DNA of 64,000 nucleotides. Source: Phytophthora quininea. Its lineage: Eukaryota > Oomycota > Peronosporomycetes > Peronosporales > Peronosporaceae. Where the stretch lies: contig JAAVTG010000788.1 in NCBI GenBank assembly GCA_011947345.1, positions 1-64,000 of the forward strand, written 5' to 3'. Made by a program: the position numbers and the translations under genes. Below the pieces are notes generated by a model. That model was not told where the DNA came from. It searched no databases and worked only from the letters and a program-made list of their open reading frames with translations. Within the stretch, counting starts at the first letter, position 1, and each line of letters starts with the position of its first letter. Shown here in pieces: positions 44,743 through 57,042 of this stretch.

Positions 44743-46646
44743 TTACTTGCACGCGTGGGGCACGGTGCAAATCGCCAGCAGCTTGGAGATTTTGTCGAAT
44801 GTTGGACGGTCCCGAGGGTTCTGACTCCAGCACCTCTCAATGATCCATCTCAACTCAGGCGTGACCTTCTTGTCATGGATCTGAGGACGGTTGCCATCCT
44901 TTGCAAACAGGACGGCTGCGAACGGGCCTTTGCCAACGAACTGACGGAGGTTTTGTTGGTACGGCTCCTCTTCGTGGAGAACTTCGTTCATCAACACACC
45001 GAACGAATACACGCCCGTCCTCTCATTGGCAATGACGCTGGAGTTCAACAACTCCGGCGCCATATAGGCTGCAGTTCCTCCAGCAATGCCTTCAAAGTCG
45101 GCGTCCCCGTCACTATCACCGTTGGTCGTACTGAGCTTGTGTGACGATGTTGTGCTGGCTGCTTTAGCACGGAACGTGGCGAGGCCAAAGTCAGCGATTT
45201 TGGCGTGGAAGTCTTGAGTGATCAACACGTTTTGCGGCTTCAGATCGCCGTGAGTCACGTTGCATTCGTGTAGCTGCGCCATGCCGTAAGCAATACCCAA
45301 CAGAATGTTCAGTTTGATGCGGCCGTCTGTCATTTGGCCTCGACTTCCGAGTCCTCACAGTAGTGCAGCAAGTAGCTGAGACTCCCCTGGAGACATACTC
45401 CATCACGAGACTGATGGGCTTAAGCGTGCAGCCGCACAGCTCTACGATGTTGGGGTGGTCACCCAGCATGCCGAGGATGAGGGTCTCACGGATAAACATC
45501 TTACGCTCCTTCTTAGTGAGCTTGGTAGCGTGGAGTTTCTTAATTGCCACTACTTTCTTGTTCCAAGTTCCCTTGTACACGCAGCCGAACCCACCTTGGC
45601 CCAATAGGTCCGCGTCTTCGTCAATCTCGAGGTTATGGTCGAAATCAAGCTGCATGACGGTGCTCATGGGCACGAAACTCTCATCGTCAGCATCATCGTC
45701 GATATTGGCAAACGCACTGCGAAGCTCTGCAGTGGCTCGCACTGGGTTTGGCTCGCAGACCAGTTCCACTGGCAACTGTCGTTGTTGCTGGATGAGAAGC
45801 TCAAACAAGCGATCATTTAGACGCTTGTTCTCGTAGTACTCATCTCTCTTGTCTTGTTGTAGCAGTGCAGGCGACCCACCGATGAAGTGACGCGACACGG
45901 CCTTGGTCATGTCAGGAGATCCGTCTTTAAGACTCGGAACCCACACTGGCAGAGCGTCAGCTGGGTGCCAATATTGAGCTTGGCTCTGCACCCATTGTTT
46001 GGCCTTGGTCGTCCTCAAGTCGGGCGTGCCAGCCTTCGTGACTGGCAAGTCACGTGGGACTCCTTCCAGTCTTCTCTGAGGCTTAGCAGGTCTAGCAGCC
46101 TCCTGGCTTCTGCTCTTAGTACCGGGATTCAGCGTCATCTTGGCCATCTTCTGAGCCACCTCCTTGGAAGACTTGTAGCGCATGTCCAACGCTCCACTCT
46201 TGGTATAGTGGAGGTTGCTTGGTGCTGGAGGGGTGCCGTCTTGTGGAGCTGCTGAGTGACAGCCTGGGAGCTCTTGTACCTCATATCCAGAGCCCCACTC
46301 TTGGTATAGTGGAGGTGGCTGTTGGTACTGGTAGATGGAGCTGCGGCGGCGGCCACTGCCGCTTGGGAGCTCTTGTAGCGCATATCCAGCCCCCACTCTT
46401 GGTATAGTGGAGATCTGAACCGGACGATCGACAGTTTGAAGGTCTGTGGGAAGAAGACGAACTCCCAGAAGCTACAGCAGCTTTGGAACTACTGTAGCGC
46501 ATATCCAATGCCCCACTCTTCGTGTAGTGAAGCCCAGAGCTCGAGGAGCGACTTCCAGAACCGCCAGAGTACCCAGAGCCCACAGCAGCCTTGGAACTGC
46601 TGTAGCGCATGTCCAAGGCGCCGCTCTTGGTGTAATGGAGCGACAT
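44743..46646 (-). CDS. TKL-type protein kinase with N-terminal KSGALDMRY repeats (several frame breaks)
   Basis: From the ATG at 46646 the N-terminal region holds at least five copies of LHYTKSGALDMRY-like units at 46280-46646, separated by Ser/Gly/Ala linkers. A related TKAGTPDLR and a KDGSPDM unit follow at 45890-46060. The kinase domain has a Gly-rich loop (GQGGFGCVYKG), VAIKK, catalytic loop THGDLKPQN (Gly instead of Arg before Asp), DFGLA and AAYMAPE. This TKL-like pattern suggests a cytoplasmic or membrane-associated signalling kinase. The frame changes at about 46393, 46225, 45390 and 45318, each restored by one added base, two of them in runs of G or A. The repeats probably act as docking or scaffold units, but this is inference. 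Confidence 0.82.
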
Positions 46647-46850
46647 CTTTCCTTCCGCCTTCGAAACTGATAAGGGAATTCTAGACTCCTCACACGTCAC
46701 ATATATATTAAGCAATGTAAAACTGCATTAAAAAAATAAATGGTGCAATCTTTTACGTCCTTTATTTAAGAAAAATATCCATCATTTTCTGATCTCATTA
46801 TCGCAGAAGGATCAGGACCCAAGAGCGAGTCCCCTTCCTTCTGCACCAAG

Positions 46851-47764
46851 ATGCTGCTCAACCGCATGATGTTCTGGATGATGGTGACCGAGGCGACCAT
46901 CTGCCTGGTGCTCAGTCTGCCGTTCGGCCAGTGGCTCTCGCACGCGGTCATCAGTTTCCTCATGAAGAATCTCGGGGGCAAAGATTCTCCAGCCAACATG
47001 GTGGCCACGGTGACCCTCGCCATCGTGTCACTGCTCTTCCTGTGTAAGTACAACATTTATTATTTAAATATAAGTTTGGTACATGTAACAAACTAAAATG
47101 CTTTTGTTACGTGTATATTGCAGCGGATGTTACGACGGTGTACAAGCACCATTCTTCCGATGAAGTGCTGAGTGACGGCATGCGGATCCGCCTGCTGACA
47201 GCTCAACGAGACATGTACATTTCAGGCTTCTGTCTGTTCCTGTTCTTGCTGCTGAGACTGGTGTACATCGCCTTGGCCACCAACCTCCGACTGGAGAAGA
47301 GTCTAGCGGCTATGAAGAAGCAGGCTGAAAATGCTGCTGCAGGATACAAATCTCTCTTGGAAGAGAACGAAACTTTTAAAAAGCAGACTGATAAACTGCA
47401 CGAACTTCTAGAGAGTGAAGACGGCGAAGACAAACAGAAGAAGTTGGACGTGTTGGCCAAATTGATGAAGGAGAACGCCGATCTGACGGCTAGTGTAGCT
47501 GCTTCCGCTCAGAAGCTCAAGAAGGCGGAGAGCGAGGTGGCAGCGGTGACGAAACAGGCTGAAGGACAAAGCTCTGCGTTCATGAAGTTGATGGACGAGA
47601 AGAATGCGTCGGAGAAGCAACTCGAGGTCGCTAAGAGCCAGGAAGAGGAGCTGAAGCGCCAACGCGAGCAGATTGCCAAGCTCACGGAGGAGCGCGACGC
47701 TCTGAAGAGCCAGATTCAGGACTACGACTTCATGTTCTCCGAAGCCAAGAAGAAAGCGGAATAA
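46851..47764 (+). CDS. BAP31-family ER membrane protein
   Basis: BAP31/Yet proteins are ER membrane proteins that sort cargo and help quality control. Exon 1 (46851-47043) and exon 2 (47124-47764) join with GTAAGT and CAG signals in phase. The protein has three membrane segments near the N-terminus (one at TEATICLVLSLPFGQW, one near MVATVTLAIVSLLFL and one at ISGFCLFLFLLLRLVYIAL). A long coiled coil from about residue 100 to the end follows. It closes with KKAE, a dilysine KKXX-type ER retrieval signal, as in the family. There is no frame break. Confidence 0.92.
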
Positions 47765-47910
47765 AACGGACAGCCGATCGCCTCCTGCTGTGTCGACTGA
47801 GCATAGGAATGTAAGGCGGTGGAGGTATCCAAACCTTCACGCACGATGACAACAAAGCAAACTATCGTGTTCAATCCGACGTAGCATACTATACTACTAC
47901 TACCGTAGTA

Positions 47911-50277
47911 CTAGGTTTCGCTTGAGTACAGGGATTGCAGGCGCTCCTGGATTATCTGTAGTCGGGTGCTAGCAGTACTTGATGCCGACGATGCAACTGA
48001 AGACGCTGGAGATGTGGGAGCTAGCGGACTTGGAAATCCGCGAGGACTTGGCGTCAAATTCAGCGGAAGCGGTCGATTGCCGCGAGACCGTCGAGCACTA
48101 GCGCTCTGGATGTGAATTCGCATCGCCCATGCTTTATCTTCCTCGCGCTCTTCATTGTCAAAGTTCTGTTGACTTCCGCTCTTTTTCGCAGCAAAGGAGC
48201 CTGTGTATCGCGTGAACACGCGTACATGTAACGCTCTATTTTGCTTGAGAATGGGGATCAGTAGCAGACGGAACGCATCTTTCACCTCTGGAGTCATGTC
48301 TTCCAGCTCGAGAGTGCAGCCTTCCGGTGGAAGTTCTAATACTTTGCTTTCTTTCGCAGTTGTCCCTCGAAGCAGTGGGGCATTGGGGTATGCCTCCATT
48401 CGCGCTAGCCACCGCTTCACCCCTAATTGTTTCTTCCGGTCACGTGTCCAGTTTTGCAGGATTAAAGCTGTCTCGCGCGAAGCAATGGCAAACGCCGGAG
48501 TCGGCGCGGATCTTCGTTCATCATCGCTGTCACTGGCATCACACTCATACCATTGGGCTAGTACACCTAAAAGCTGTCTAAGGAAGTTGTGCACTAGCTT
48601 TAAAGTAACCCCAGACTTTTCCATCTTACATTGGGACTGTATCATCGCTGCAAACCGAAGCAATACCAACGCCGTCGACGTCATTTCTTGCGGTTCTTGA
48701 TCAAGCATCTTATACTGAAGCTGCTCACAAAGTACTGGAAGAATATCAGCTTGGCTTTCACATAGTGCAAGTGCACCTACAAGAGCCTGCACCAAAGTCT
48801 GAAAGCTTGGTAAGAAATCGCCAAGCTCGTTAATACCAGTCCTCAATATTACCCACAATTCCGACGCTGGTAACGCAGTGAGTTCCTCGTCGTTTAGTCC
48901 ACGGAAAGATTCCAACGAACCTATTTCATTGCCAGGTTCATTGTCAGATTGCAAGACTTTGCGGTCTTCAGTCCCCATGAGTTGAGACTCAAGTGATTCA
49001 CGCTCCAGCTCACATCGAGCGAGGAGACGACGTTCTTCCTGTTGATATTCCTCCACCTTTGACTGGCATTCAGTTAGCTCTTGCTTCGTCCCTTCTGCGG
49101 TTTGTTGGGCTTCGTGAACCTCTTGCTGGAGCGCCATCTTCTTTAAAGACAACGTGCGGACAGTGTTCTCATGTTGAGCAACACGCTTAGCAGCATTCTC
49201 TAATGCATGCTCGTTTTCCTGTGTCAATTTAGCAAGCTTAGCTTCCGATACTGACAGTTGCTCTTGAAGCTCGGTACAGGTATCTTGTAAGTCACGTAAA
49301 GTCGTCGCATAGCGTTCCTGGGCTTCCTCTTTTTTGCAGTGTCTTCTCTCGTTCACTACTCATCTCTAACTCTAAGACAGCGAGTTTTTCTTGCAGCTCG
49401 AATTTTTCACGTTGGTGAGTCTGCTGAAGATCGTTCTCCTTCTTTGCATGGTCTTGCCGAAGTCTTGCGGTCAAGCTCTTCTCCGTCTCGTCCACAATTC
49501 GCTCATGCTCCAATCGCAAACCCACCTCGCGTTGTTCCTGGTCATGTATCAATTTCGTGCTGTCCTCCTCCTTCTCAGTCAACTGTTGCTGTAAAATACT
49601 GCTTGTCTGTGCATATGCAGCTAGTTTCTTCTCCAGCTGCCGTCTTTCCTCCTCGTATTTGTCTGTCCTCTCTTGCATCTCCTTCCGCACACTCTCCACA
49701 TCTATACGAACGTCATCAAACGCCTTCTGCATCTGCAATTTATTTTTCTCCATCTCCTCTCTTTCCTGCTGAAATGCTAGTATTTTAAGCTTTTTGTCTC
49801 CATTTGTTGCTGCAGCTTCTCCAACTCTTGAGCACTGTCCTCTAACTTGATCTCAAACTCTTTTCTCTCCACTTCAAAACTGTTTTCTTTTTCCTCCACA
49901 ACTTTTGTCAATTTATGAATCTTGGCCAGCAAAGTCAACTTTTCCACTTCATCGTGGTCTTCCTGAGGCTCTTGCTCGGGTCCATGCTCCTCTTTCCGCT
50001 TCAAACTTATATTTTCATCTTCCAAAACACGTATTTTGTTGTCGTACTCCTGTGTAACCCTCCACAATAAACTTCTCGCGTCCTCCTCCTTCATCTGCAG
50101 CGTCTCTCGACTCTCTCGAGTCATTGCAGCGCTCGGGGGCGGGCCATGTGTCTCCAGATGCTTCACCGTCGCTTCTAACGTACGTTTATCCCTCCGTGTC
50201 TGCACCAGATCTGCCCGTAGCAGCTTCAGCGCCGCGTAAGCATCCCTCAGATCCTTCTCCATTTTCTCTTTAAACAC
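47911..50277 (-). CDS. Large coiled-coil protein (two homopolymer frame breaks)
   Basis: Three consecutive frames encode one protein of about 785 residues. The first two-thirds is almost pure coiled coil (for example LEKLQQQMETK, EERRQLEKKLAAYAQ and KLAKLTQENEHALENAA). The C-terminal part is globular and helical (FLPSFQTLVQALVGALALCE, then TALVLLRFAAMIQSQ). A Ser/Pro-rich tail ends the protein. Breaks are at about 49795, where adding one A in AAAAA restores the reading, and about 49338 in an A-rich run. No domain is recognised; a structural or motor-adaptor role is possible. It is followed by the STRAP gene on the other strand. Confidence 0.65.
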
Positions 50278-50380
50278 TTTTTTAATAGAATTACTATGTC
50301 ACTCTTTCGCATCAGTGCCATTTGGTGCTGTAGCTCCTCGAAATATCCCCACTTGTGATCTTCCCCTTTACTCGACAGGC

Positions 50381-51470
50381 ATGACGACGTCTCCTCCGTC
50401 CCCGCGGGCGCTGCGCCAGATCCCTATCGTGTGTCCGGGTCACTCCCGCCCTCTGGCGGAGTTGCAGTACAGCCGCAGCAATCTGCTGATCTCTGCGTGC
50501 CACGACAAGCTGCCCATGCTGCGCCATGGGGACTCAGGCGACTGGATTGGCACGTTCGAAGGCCACAAGGGCGCCGTCTGGAGCGCCAAGCTGGACAACG
50601 ACGCAGATTTCGCAGCCACAGGCAGTGCCGACTTCTCGGTCAAGATCTGGGACGCGCTCACGGGTGACGTGGTCACCACGTTGGAGCATAAGCACGTGGT
50701 TAAGAGCGTGGCGTTCTCGGCGGACGGCGCCAGGCTCTTGACGGCGGGTCATGAGAAGCTGCTGCGTGTTTTTGACGTCCAGGGAGTCAAAGAGCAGCTG
50801 CAGAACTATAAGGCAGAAGGCCGCACGGGCATCGTGGTCATGCCGCCCAGTCCTATAGCAGAGATGCAAACAGCGCAACAGATCAGGAAGGTGGTGGTGC
50901 TGAGTGAGAAACTGGCAGCGACTGGGGAAGTAGACGGCACTGTGACCGTGTGGGATCTGGATAATTACCAAAAAGTGCGGGAGCTAAAGGTGGATGCAGA
51001 TGTCATGGATATGGAAGCCTCGAGGGACGGCAAGGTGTTGACAATTGCCGCTGGCAAACAGGTATTGTTGCATCGTGGAATATTATTTATTTAAAAGTAA
51101 ACAAGTACTGATAAATTGTTAATTGGTTTTACAGGTGTATTTCTACGATGTGAAGAAGGAGTTTACGCTGTTGGGAGCGTTCCCGATGCCAATTTCTTTC
51201 ACGGAGGAAGGCGGCGCGTCGCTGCATCCAACAGAGTCCAAGTTTGTTGCTGGAGGATCGGATACGTGGGTTCGTGTCTTTGACTTTGAGACTGGAGAGC
51301 TACTGGAGACCCACAAGGGCCACCACGGCCCTGTGAGATGTTTGCGATACTCCCCGACGGGAGACTCTTTTGCTACGGGATCGGAAGATGGCACCATTCG
51401 CATCTGGCAGAACGACTCGAAATCGGCTGCAGCAACGTCGGTCGCGGACACGACTGGCAGCTCCAGTTAA
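50381..51470 (+). CDS. STRAP-like WD40 protein (serine-threonine kinase receptor-associated / UNR-interacting protein)
   Basis: STRAP is a seven-blade WD40 protein of SMN and translation-related complexes in animals. Two exons (50381-51061 and 51135-51470) join with a GTATTG donor and ACAG acceptor. The start at 50381 (MTTSPPSPRALRQIPIVCPG) leads into the family N-terminus GHSRPLAELQYS. WD blades end in GSADFSVKIWD, GHEKLLRVFD, GEVDGTVTVWD, GGSDTWVRVFD and GSEDGTIRIWQ. The frame is intact and the length is about 338 residues, near the family norm. The pathway in oomycetes is unknown. Confidence 0.9.
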
Positions 51471-51684
51471 CTGCTTCGGCCCCTTTCCAGACCTGTACAT
51501 GCGTAGGATCCGGCACCAGCCAGATGCGACTTAGAAGGATAGCAGAATCTGCGTGTGAACAAGAACGAAAGGTGACCAGATAAAACAAAACAAATAAATA
51601 AAAAAAAATGTGCAAACAGGGAAGCAGCTGTATAGATGTCTGCAGGCACATAGGGACAGCTTCCTGTCTTCCTTCGCACGAAAC

Positions 51685-52089
51685 TTAGCGTTGCGAGTAC
51701 CACTGGATGATGTCGTGCAGCTCGATGAAGCCTGTATTGTCTGGGTCCAGTTCCAGCACGAGGTCTTCCAGCAGTTCGGCTGGACTGCCATCTTCGTATC
51801 CTTCAAGTCCAAGGTCTTCACCGAGGAATTTGCCGAGATCTTTTGCCTCCATGCGGCCTTGACCGTCCACGTCGTAGCTCTCGAAGAGTTGGCGCATGCG
51901 TCGGATCTGGTTTTCTGTAGCCTTGCGCTGGGACGCAAGAGCCGCTTTATCTTGGAACCACTGCTGCGAGAAAGCTAGCACGTCCGTAGGGTTCTCGCGG
52001 ATCACAGCCTTCGTCCAGTCCTTCAGAACATGAGGGAGGTCGGGCGGCACCGCGATCTGCTCTGCCGAGAAAATACGATTCACATCCAT
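51685..52089 (-). CDS. RIIa-domain and EF-hand protein (flagellar type)
   Basis: The ATG at 52089 (MDVNRIFSAEQIAVPPDLP) starts a RIIa/ropporin-like dimerisation-docking domain (ILKDWTKAVIRENP-type helix at about residues 15-40). Two EF-hands follow: DVDGQGRMEAKD at about residue 80 and DPDNTGFIELHD near 120, both with Asp at loop positions 1, 3 and 12. This combination occurs in radial-spoke and sperm-tail proteins, so zoospore flagella are the likely site. An in-frame ATG at 52131 adds 14 residues. Intact frame, 134 residues. Confidence 0.75.
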   Translation of the reverse strand: MDVNRIFSAEQIAVPPDLPHVLKDWTKAVIRENPTDVLAFSQQWFQDKAALASQRKATENQIRRMRQLFESYDVDGQGRMEAKDLGKFLGEDLGLEGYEDGSPAELLEDLVLELDPDNTGFIELHDIIQWYSQR

Positions 52090-52164
52090 GTTGGAGTTAC
52101 CCAGTTTGCTCTTCTCGCTATGCGCTAACAATTATAATAAAATGGACGTCGACGTCTCTTCATA

Positions 52165-53181
52165 TCAAGCTAAGCCGGTCATCGCATCTTCGTCTCCTAG
52201 CAGGATCTTGTAGGAATGCGTAGCAGCAACGAACGCATCCACGCGCTTCCCAGCTCCCACGCCCTTGCCAGTCTCTGCAACCGTAGACTCCAATGACGCA
52301 GATGTATCCGAAGCTTTATCCGGATGCAATTTGAGCGCAAGTTTGCGGTATTGCCGCTTAATTTGCTGGACAGTGGCATTTCGAGGCAACCCCAGGACTC
52401 CGTGGAAGTCGCGACGTTCCCACATCATGCGGATACGCTCTGGTTGCCACAATTGCTCGCCGTCTAGACAGCCTGACCCAGCGGCTAGTCCCGTACTTTT
52501 AGTAAACGTCGATCGGTGGAGCTTCATACGCACTCGAGCTGCACGGAACAAGTCCTCCTGCTCGTTTTTGTCTGATGGAGCTGGTCGCCAAGTGCGGCAT
52601 TGGGCTTGTTGGTCGAACGGATCGCCAAACGGGAAGGCGCCGTCGATGCCAATCCCGTAATCGAACGTCGGGAGGGGCCGCGAGCGCCATACCTTCCCCT
52701 ACACTACTTTCGTTAAAGTCTGGAGATTGTGGATCCTCAAAGGTAGGTAATGTGTGTCCACGACGTTGAGCTGCTTCGGGATTAATCCGAAAGCGTCGCT
52801 CTCTGCGAGGTGCTGCTGAGGAGCCTACACTACCGGCACGAGATCGTACCGTGTGGTTTGGAATGCCCGTGGTAGCGGTAGCTTGCGAACAGGAGCAGTG
52901 CTGATTACAACACTGGCATTGGTCGCACGTACAGAGCATTCCACACGAACGTCGTTGGGGTTCTGAAGATGATCCACTCAGCCACTTGCAGCCGTCGGTC
53001 GCCTCGATGACATCTACCATAGAAGTCAGAGACTTTTGTACTGCTGCCATTCGCGAGGAGCAGCACATTCTGCAGCCGCAACTCACACATACACAATGGA
53101 GACAACAGCCCGAGCAGCCAGTACAACGACGCCGCAGATCACGGCAGCCAGAGCAACCCATACGAAGCGGCGATGGGCCAT
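52165..53181 (-). CDS. Membrane-anchored J-domain protein (two frame breaks)
   Basis: J-domain proteins activate Hsp70 ATPases. A start at 53181 gives MAHRRFVWVALAAVICGVVV, an N-terminal membrane helix. A Cys-rich stretch (CDQCQCCNQHCSC) and a Ser/Arg/Pro linker follow. The J-domain is at the C-terminus, about 52170-52440, with the HPD tripeptide in LALKLHPDKAS. Breaks occur at about 53095 (one base missing after the membrane helix) and near 52665. The J-domain frame is intact. In most membrane J-proteins the J-domain faces the compartment of its Hsp70; topology here cannot be read. Confidence 0.65.
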
Positions 53182-53241
53182 CCGGATGACCTCTGCTTCG
53201 ATCATTCCTTGTCGACTTTGCTTTTGACGAGGACTTCCTCA

Positions 53242-56200
53242 CTATAAGTCCCAAGTTGGGAGCAGCGAGCGCTTTGGCGACTCGAAGCGCTTCACTTCGT
53301 CGGATCTTAACACCTTGAGTGCTCTTGCGAGAAGGTGTTTTCTTTTGGCCGGTGACTGTCGTTTATCAGACGACGTTGCTTTGGGCTTGTCGCTTTTACC
53401 TAAGCTAGCACGTTTGTCTGTTTTTGAGGTTTTTGCTGTAGACCGCGACTGTTTTGGCGTCTTCTTTTGCACTGCTGGTGTATCGGAGTCTCCCAAGAAC
53501 TTACCGAGGGCCTGCATACAAGATGCAGCAAGCCCCTGGCATTCCTCCATGAGGGCTACCTGGTCGTCATTTAGCTTCACACTAGAGCCATCTTTCTGAC
53601 TACCGCCCATATCTCGCAGCAGCTGGTCTTTGGCCAGAGTGATTTCATGCCGAAGTTTTTCATCTCAATGACATCGGGTGCGTCCTCCACAGGATCGAAC
53701 ACGCCTGTCCAATCAATAGCAATAGACGCTGCATCGCCCCCATTTTCAGAGGTTGGTTCACCTTGCGGTTGCATTCCAGACGTCTCTTGTTCTGACGCGT
53801 CTTCGTCGACTACCATTGCTTCTGGTGGGGTAGCAAACTCGTGGTATTTCGTATAGTAACGAGCCCATTGATGAGTTACGAGCTTCTTTTGCATCTCAAT
53901 TTGTTTCGCGAGCTCTCGCTTCAACACGTTAGAGTGTTTCATTTGCACACGCCACGGACCCGCATGCCCCAGCTCGCTCGTTATGCGAGACATGACGCGC
54001 AGTGAGCCCTCCAATTGGGAACGAACTTTATCGACTTTGAGTGGGGTCATAATGCGCTTCTTGGCTTCAGCCTCTGTAAACGGTCGGTTCTGCAGCTCAT
54101 CGCGCAAGTTCGATGGTGTTAACCGAAGCAGAGAGGCCACCTCTTCCTCACGGCGCATAGGCACATGTTGAGACCTCAATGCAGCATTGGTAGCTGCCGT
54201 AGATTTCCGTGCGCGAGTGTTATAACCTCGATGCACCTCGGGGTTTCTACCTGCGTGTTAGATTCTGTAGCGAAATCATCTTTGGTCGAATACAATAGAG
54301 CTTCGTTATGCCACACGTACAACGCATCCTGAAGACACGTGAATTTGTCGTATGATCGATCATCCATCTCGTCCACATCCTCGGGGTCAAACCATGCGCA
54401 CGCGTGGTCAGCGAATAGTACCCACCACTTGTGCAGCTGCAATTTAGTGTTTTCCACAATCATATCAGTCGTCACGGACTTGAATCGGTTTACATGATCG
54501 ATGAGGTGCTGGCGGCGCAAGCCAACATCGTCGTGACCGACACTAGGTCGTCGCTCTGATAAGCTCGACACTAATCCTTTCGTTACGACGTCCAACTCAC
54601 GCAAGTAACCTGTAACTCTTAGTAGTAAACTCCGTAAGAAGTAGTTGCTGTTCGGAGAATCTGGCTGGACGTGGCTGGAAGTATCGGACGGGTCAACTTC
54701 GCGCAGATAAAGTGGCACATCCTCCTCATCTTTCCACTGTAGTACGTGGTTCACGACCTCTGGACACTGCTCGATGGTTTCACGTACCAACGAAATCGGC
54801 AACGAGTCGAACAAACTCGACTCGATCGCCGAAGATCGGATCGGACGCAAAATGTAAGTGAATAAGTCCGCTTGGAGGGTCCTTTCACCTAAGATATCTT
54901 CACGAACGTCAGTCATGGTTGAGTCACGATCAGCCCCCAAAACTTGTCTAGCAAGGTAATGTTTTCCTAGTAAATGCGCGACCAAGCAGAGCGAATGCAA
55001 CTTGACCATTTTGTCTTGCATTGCGCTCCATTCTGTGTGCCGCGAAGACTCAAACACGCCCAGTTCAGAGATCAGTAAAGCATCCGTGCCGTCTGACGAC
55101 GAAGGCAACGGTGGAACCAAATTCCCAAGCGCCCGTAGGCGCTCAGCGGACAGCACAAGTTCTTTTGCAAAGTCCATATGCTCCGATAAATACCGATGGA
55201 GAATCTGAAGGTCATGCGGTGTCAGTATCCACCGTTTAACATCGCGAGAAGACGAGAAGGCCCTGGGTAAGAGAGGCTCCAGGTAAAAGTACTGTCGTTC
55301 GCCTGCAAGAAAGCGAAGTAATTTACAGTCGGTTTCCGACGAGTAATCCTGGATCAAGTTGAGGTCACGAGCCAACCCCGGAAGGTCCCACGTCGAGCGG
55401 AAAGACTCGCATTGGGGTTTCTGTTCTTCATTACCATCGCCAAGTTCCACGTCCATCGTTGAATCATCAAGACCATCATCTACGTTAACATTTTCCTCTA
55501 CGTCTTCGCTGGGGAAGTCAAACGTTTCACCAGCCACATCATCGCTTTGTACACTTGGCTCTTGTGTTATCTGAGCCTCTGACGACCCAAAGGTGATCAT
55601 TTTCCCGAAATGCTGTACCCTTTTGACAAGCCGTGCCAGCTCGTCATCTTCCCCACTAGCAAGGCGGGAAATGGGCAAACCTGGCAAGAAATTCTTCCCA
55701 CGCTTAGTTTGTGATGGTTGGCTTCTCAAATTGGGAGGAAGCATGTGCGTATTCACTGTATGAATCGCGTCGTGAGCAATACTTAACTGTTCAATTTCAA
55801 GCAACCGCTTCTTTTTCTTGCTCGAAGACGAGGAAGATAAGGCCGACGTCATGGCACGACACTGCTCTTTCACCACATGTTCTGCCACCTTTTTCCGATG
55901 GTGCATTTCCTCCACTTGTCGAAGCAAGCGCAGATACTTATCACGTTCTAGCACTTCTCGAGCTCGCGCACGAGTAGACTCAGCGGCCAAGCGCTTTGAA
56001 ATCATTGCGGTCCGCTCCAGTCGTATCCTAAACGCCTCTCTTTCATCCCGTAAACTCCGTTCTTCTTCTGCGCGCCCATCTACATCTGCTGTTGGACCCC
56101 TTTCGTCATGATGCCGCTCACTTCTTTCAAAGTGTACTGTTCGACCTTGCTGATGCTCGCCGCCATCCCTAAATTCATTACTTCTCCCTCGTTTCAGGCT

Positions 56201-56911
56201 GCTGCTTGTTGCATTGCCTCCTTCACGTCGGCGCTTTGGATGTCGGTGGTCCAGTCCTTCGTGTGTGCCAGTACTCCTCGTGCTTGCCTCTGCATTTACA
56301 GATCTCCTCTCTTCCTCCTGCTCTTCTTCCTGTACATTTGTGCTCTTCTTTTGCTCAAATTTCCGCAATTGTTGTTCCGTGCTCTCCACCACTGCTTGCA
56401 ATAGCTGCACGCCGTCTTCAATCCTCTTATTTGTAGTGGCTGAGATCATGAACGCCATAGAGTTTTCTTCTTCTTCATCATCATCTTTCCCTTCTTGTGG
56501 TTTCCTATAGCTGATGCTACATCTGGCCTGAGCCATCACAGCATTTAACTTGCCGCCATTTACGCCAATCACATGCGGCGCCAGTTTCTGCGAGTCCATG
56601 GACGTCTTAACGTGCACCATCCTGCCCATGGGCTTCTCCTGCTTCTTGGCTGCTGCCACCTGCGTCACGACCACATCTCGAGAGGTAGGGCTGAGGCTTC
56701 GCGTCGGTATTGGTTTGTCGGTCTTGGTGCGCTTCTTGGCGACCGACGCGGCGGGCGTGGTTGTGGACGCTGCGAGACGCTTCCGCGGCTGCTTCTTCCT
56801 GGAGGACGGCGTGGAGGACACTGGAGAAGCTCCTGAGACGGCCGGACGACGTGACGAGCCACTCGGGGCCTCGCGCACGCCCAGCGAAGCGCCGACGGAG
56901 ATGACGCCCAT
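53242..56911 (-). CDS. Large KH-like-domain protein of unknown function (two frame breaks)
   Basis: From the ATG at 56911 the protein would be about 1220 residues. An N-terminal basic Ser/Pro-rich region with KKQPRKR and AKKRTKTDK nuclear-type signals precedes a KH-like domain at about residues 85-170 (LAPHVIGVNGGKLNAVMAQA; GXXG as VNGG). A long Arg/Glu-rich helical region and a large C-terminal helical domain (LLPRAFSSSRDVKRWIL and HLLGKHYLARQVLGA) follow, then a Lys-rich tail. The frame breaks near 54225 and near 53658, where ATG-AAAAA lacks one A. It is probably a nuclear RNA- or chromatin-associated protein, but the family is not recognised. Confidence 0.6.
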
Positions 56912-57042
56912 GGGACCGCCGACCACCACGAAAAACAAAAAATGTATATATAATCCTTTATACTTGGTGTTTGTATAGTGTGAAAGAAAACCTAGCATCT
57001 AGCATACGTAAAACATGCTGGCATCCGCTCATTCTTTCGAGC

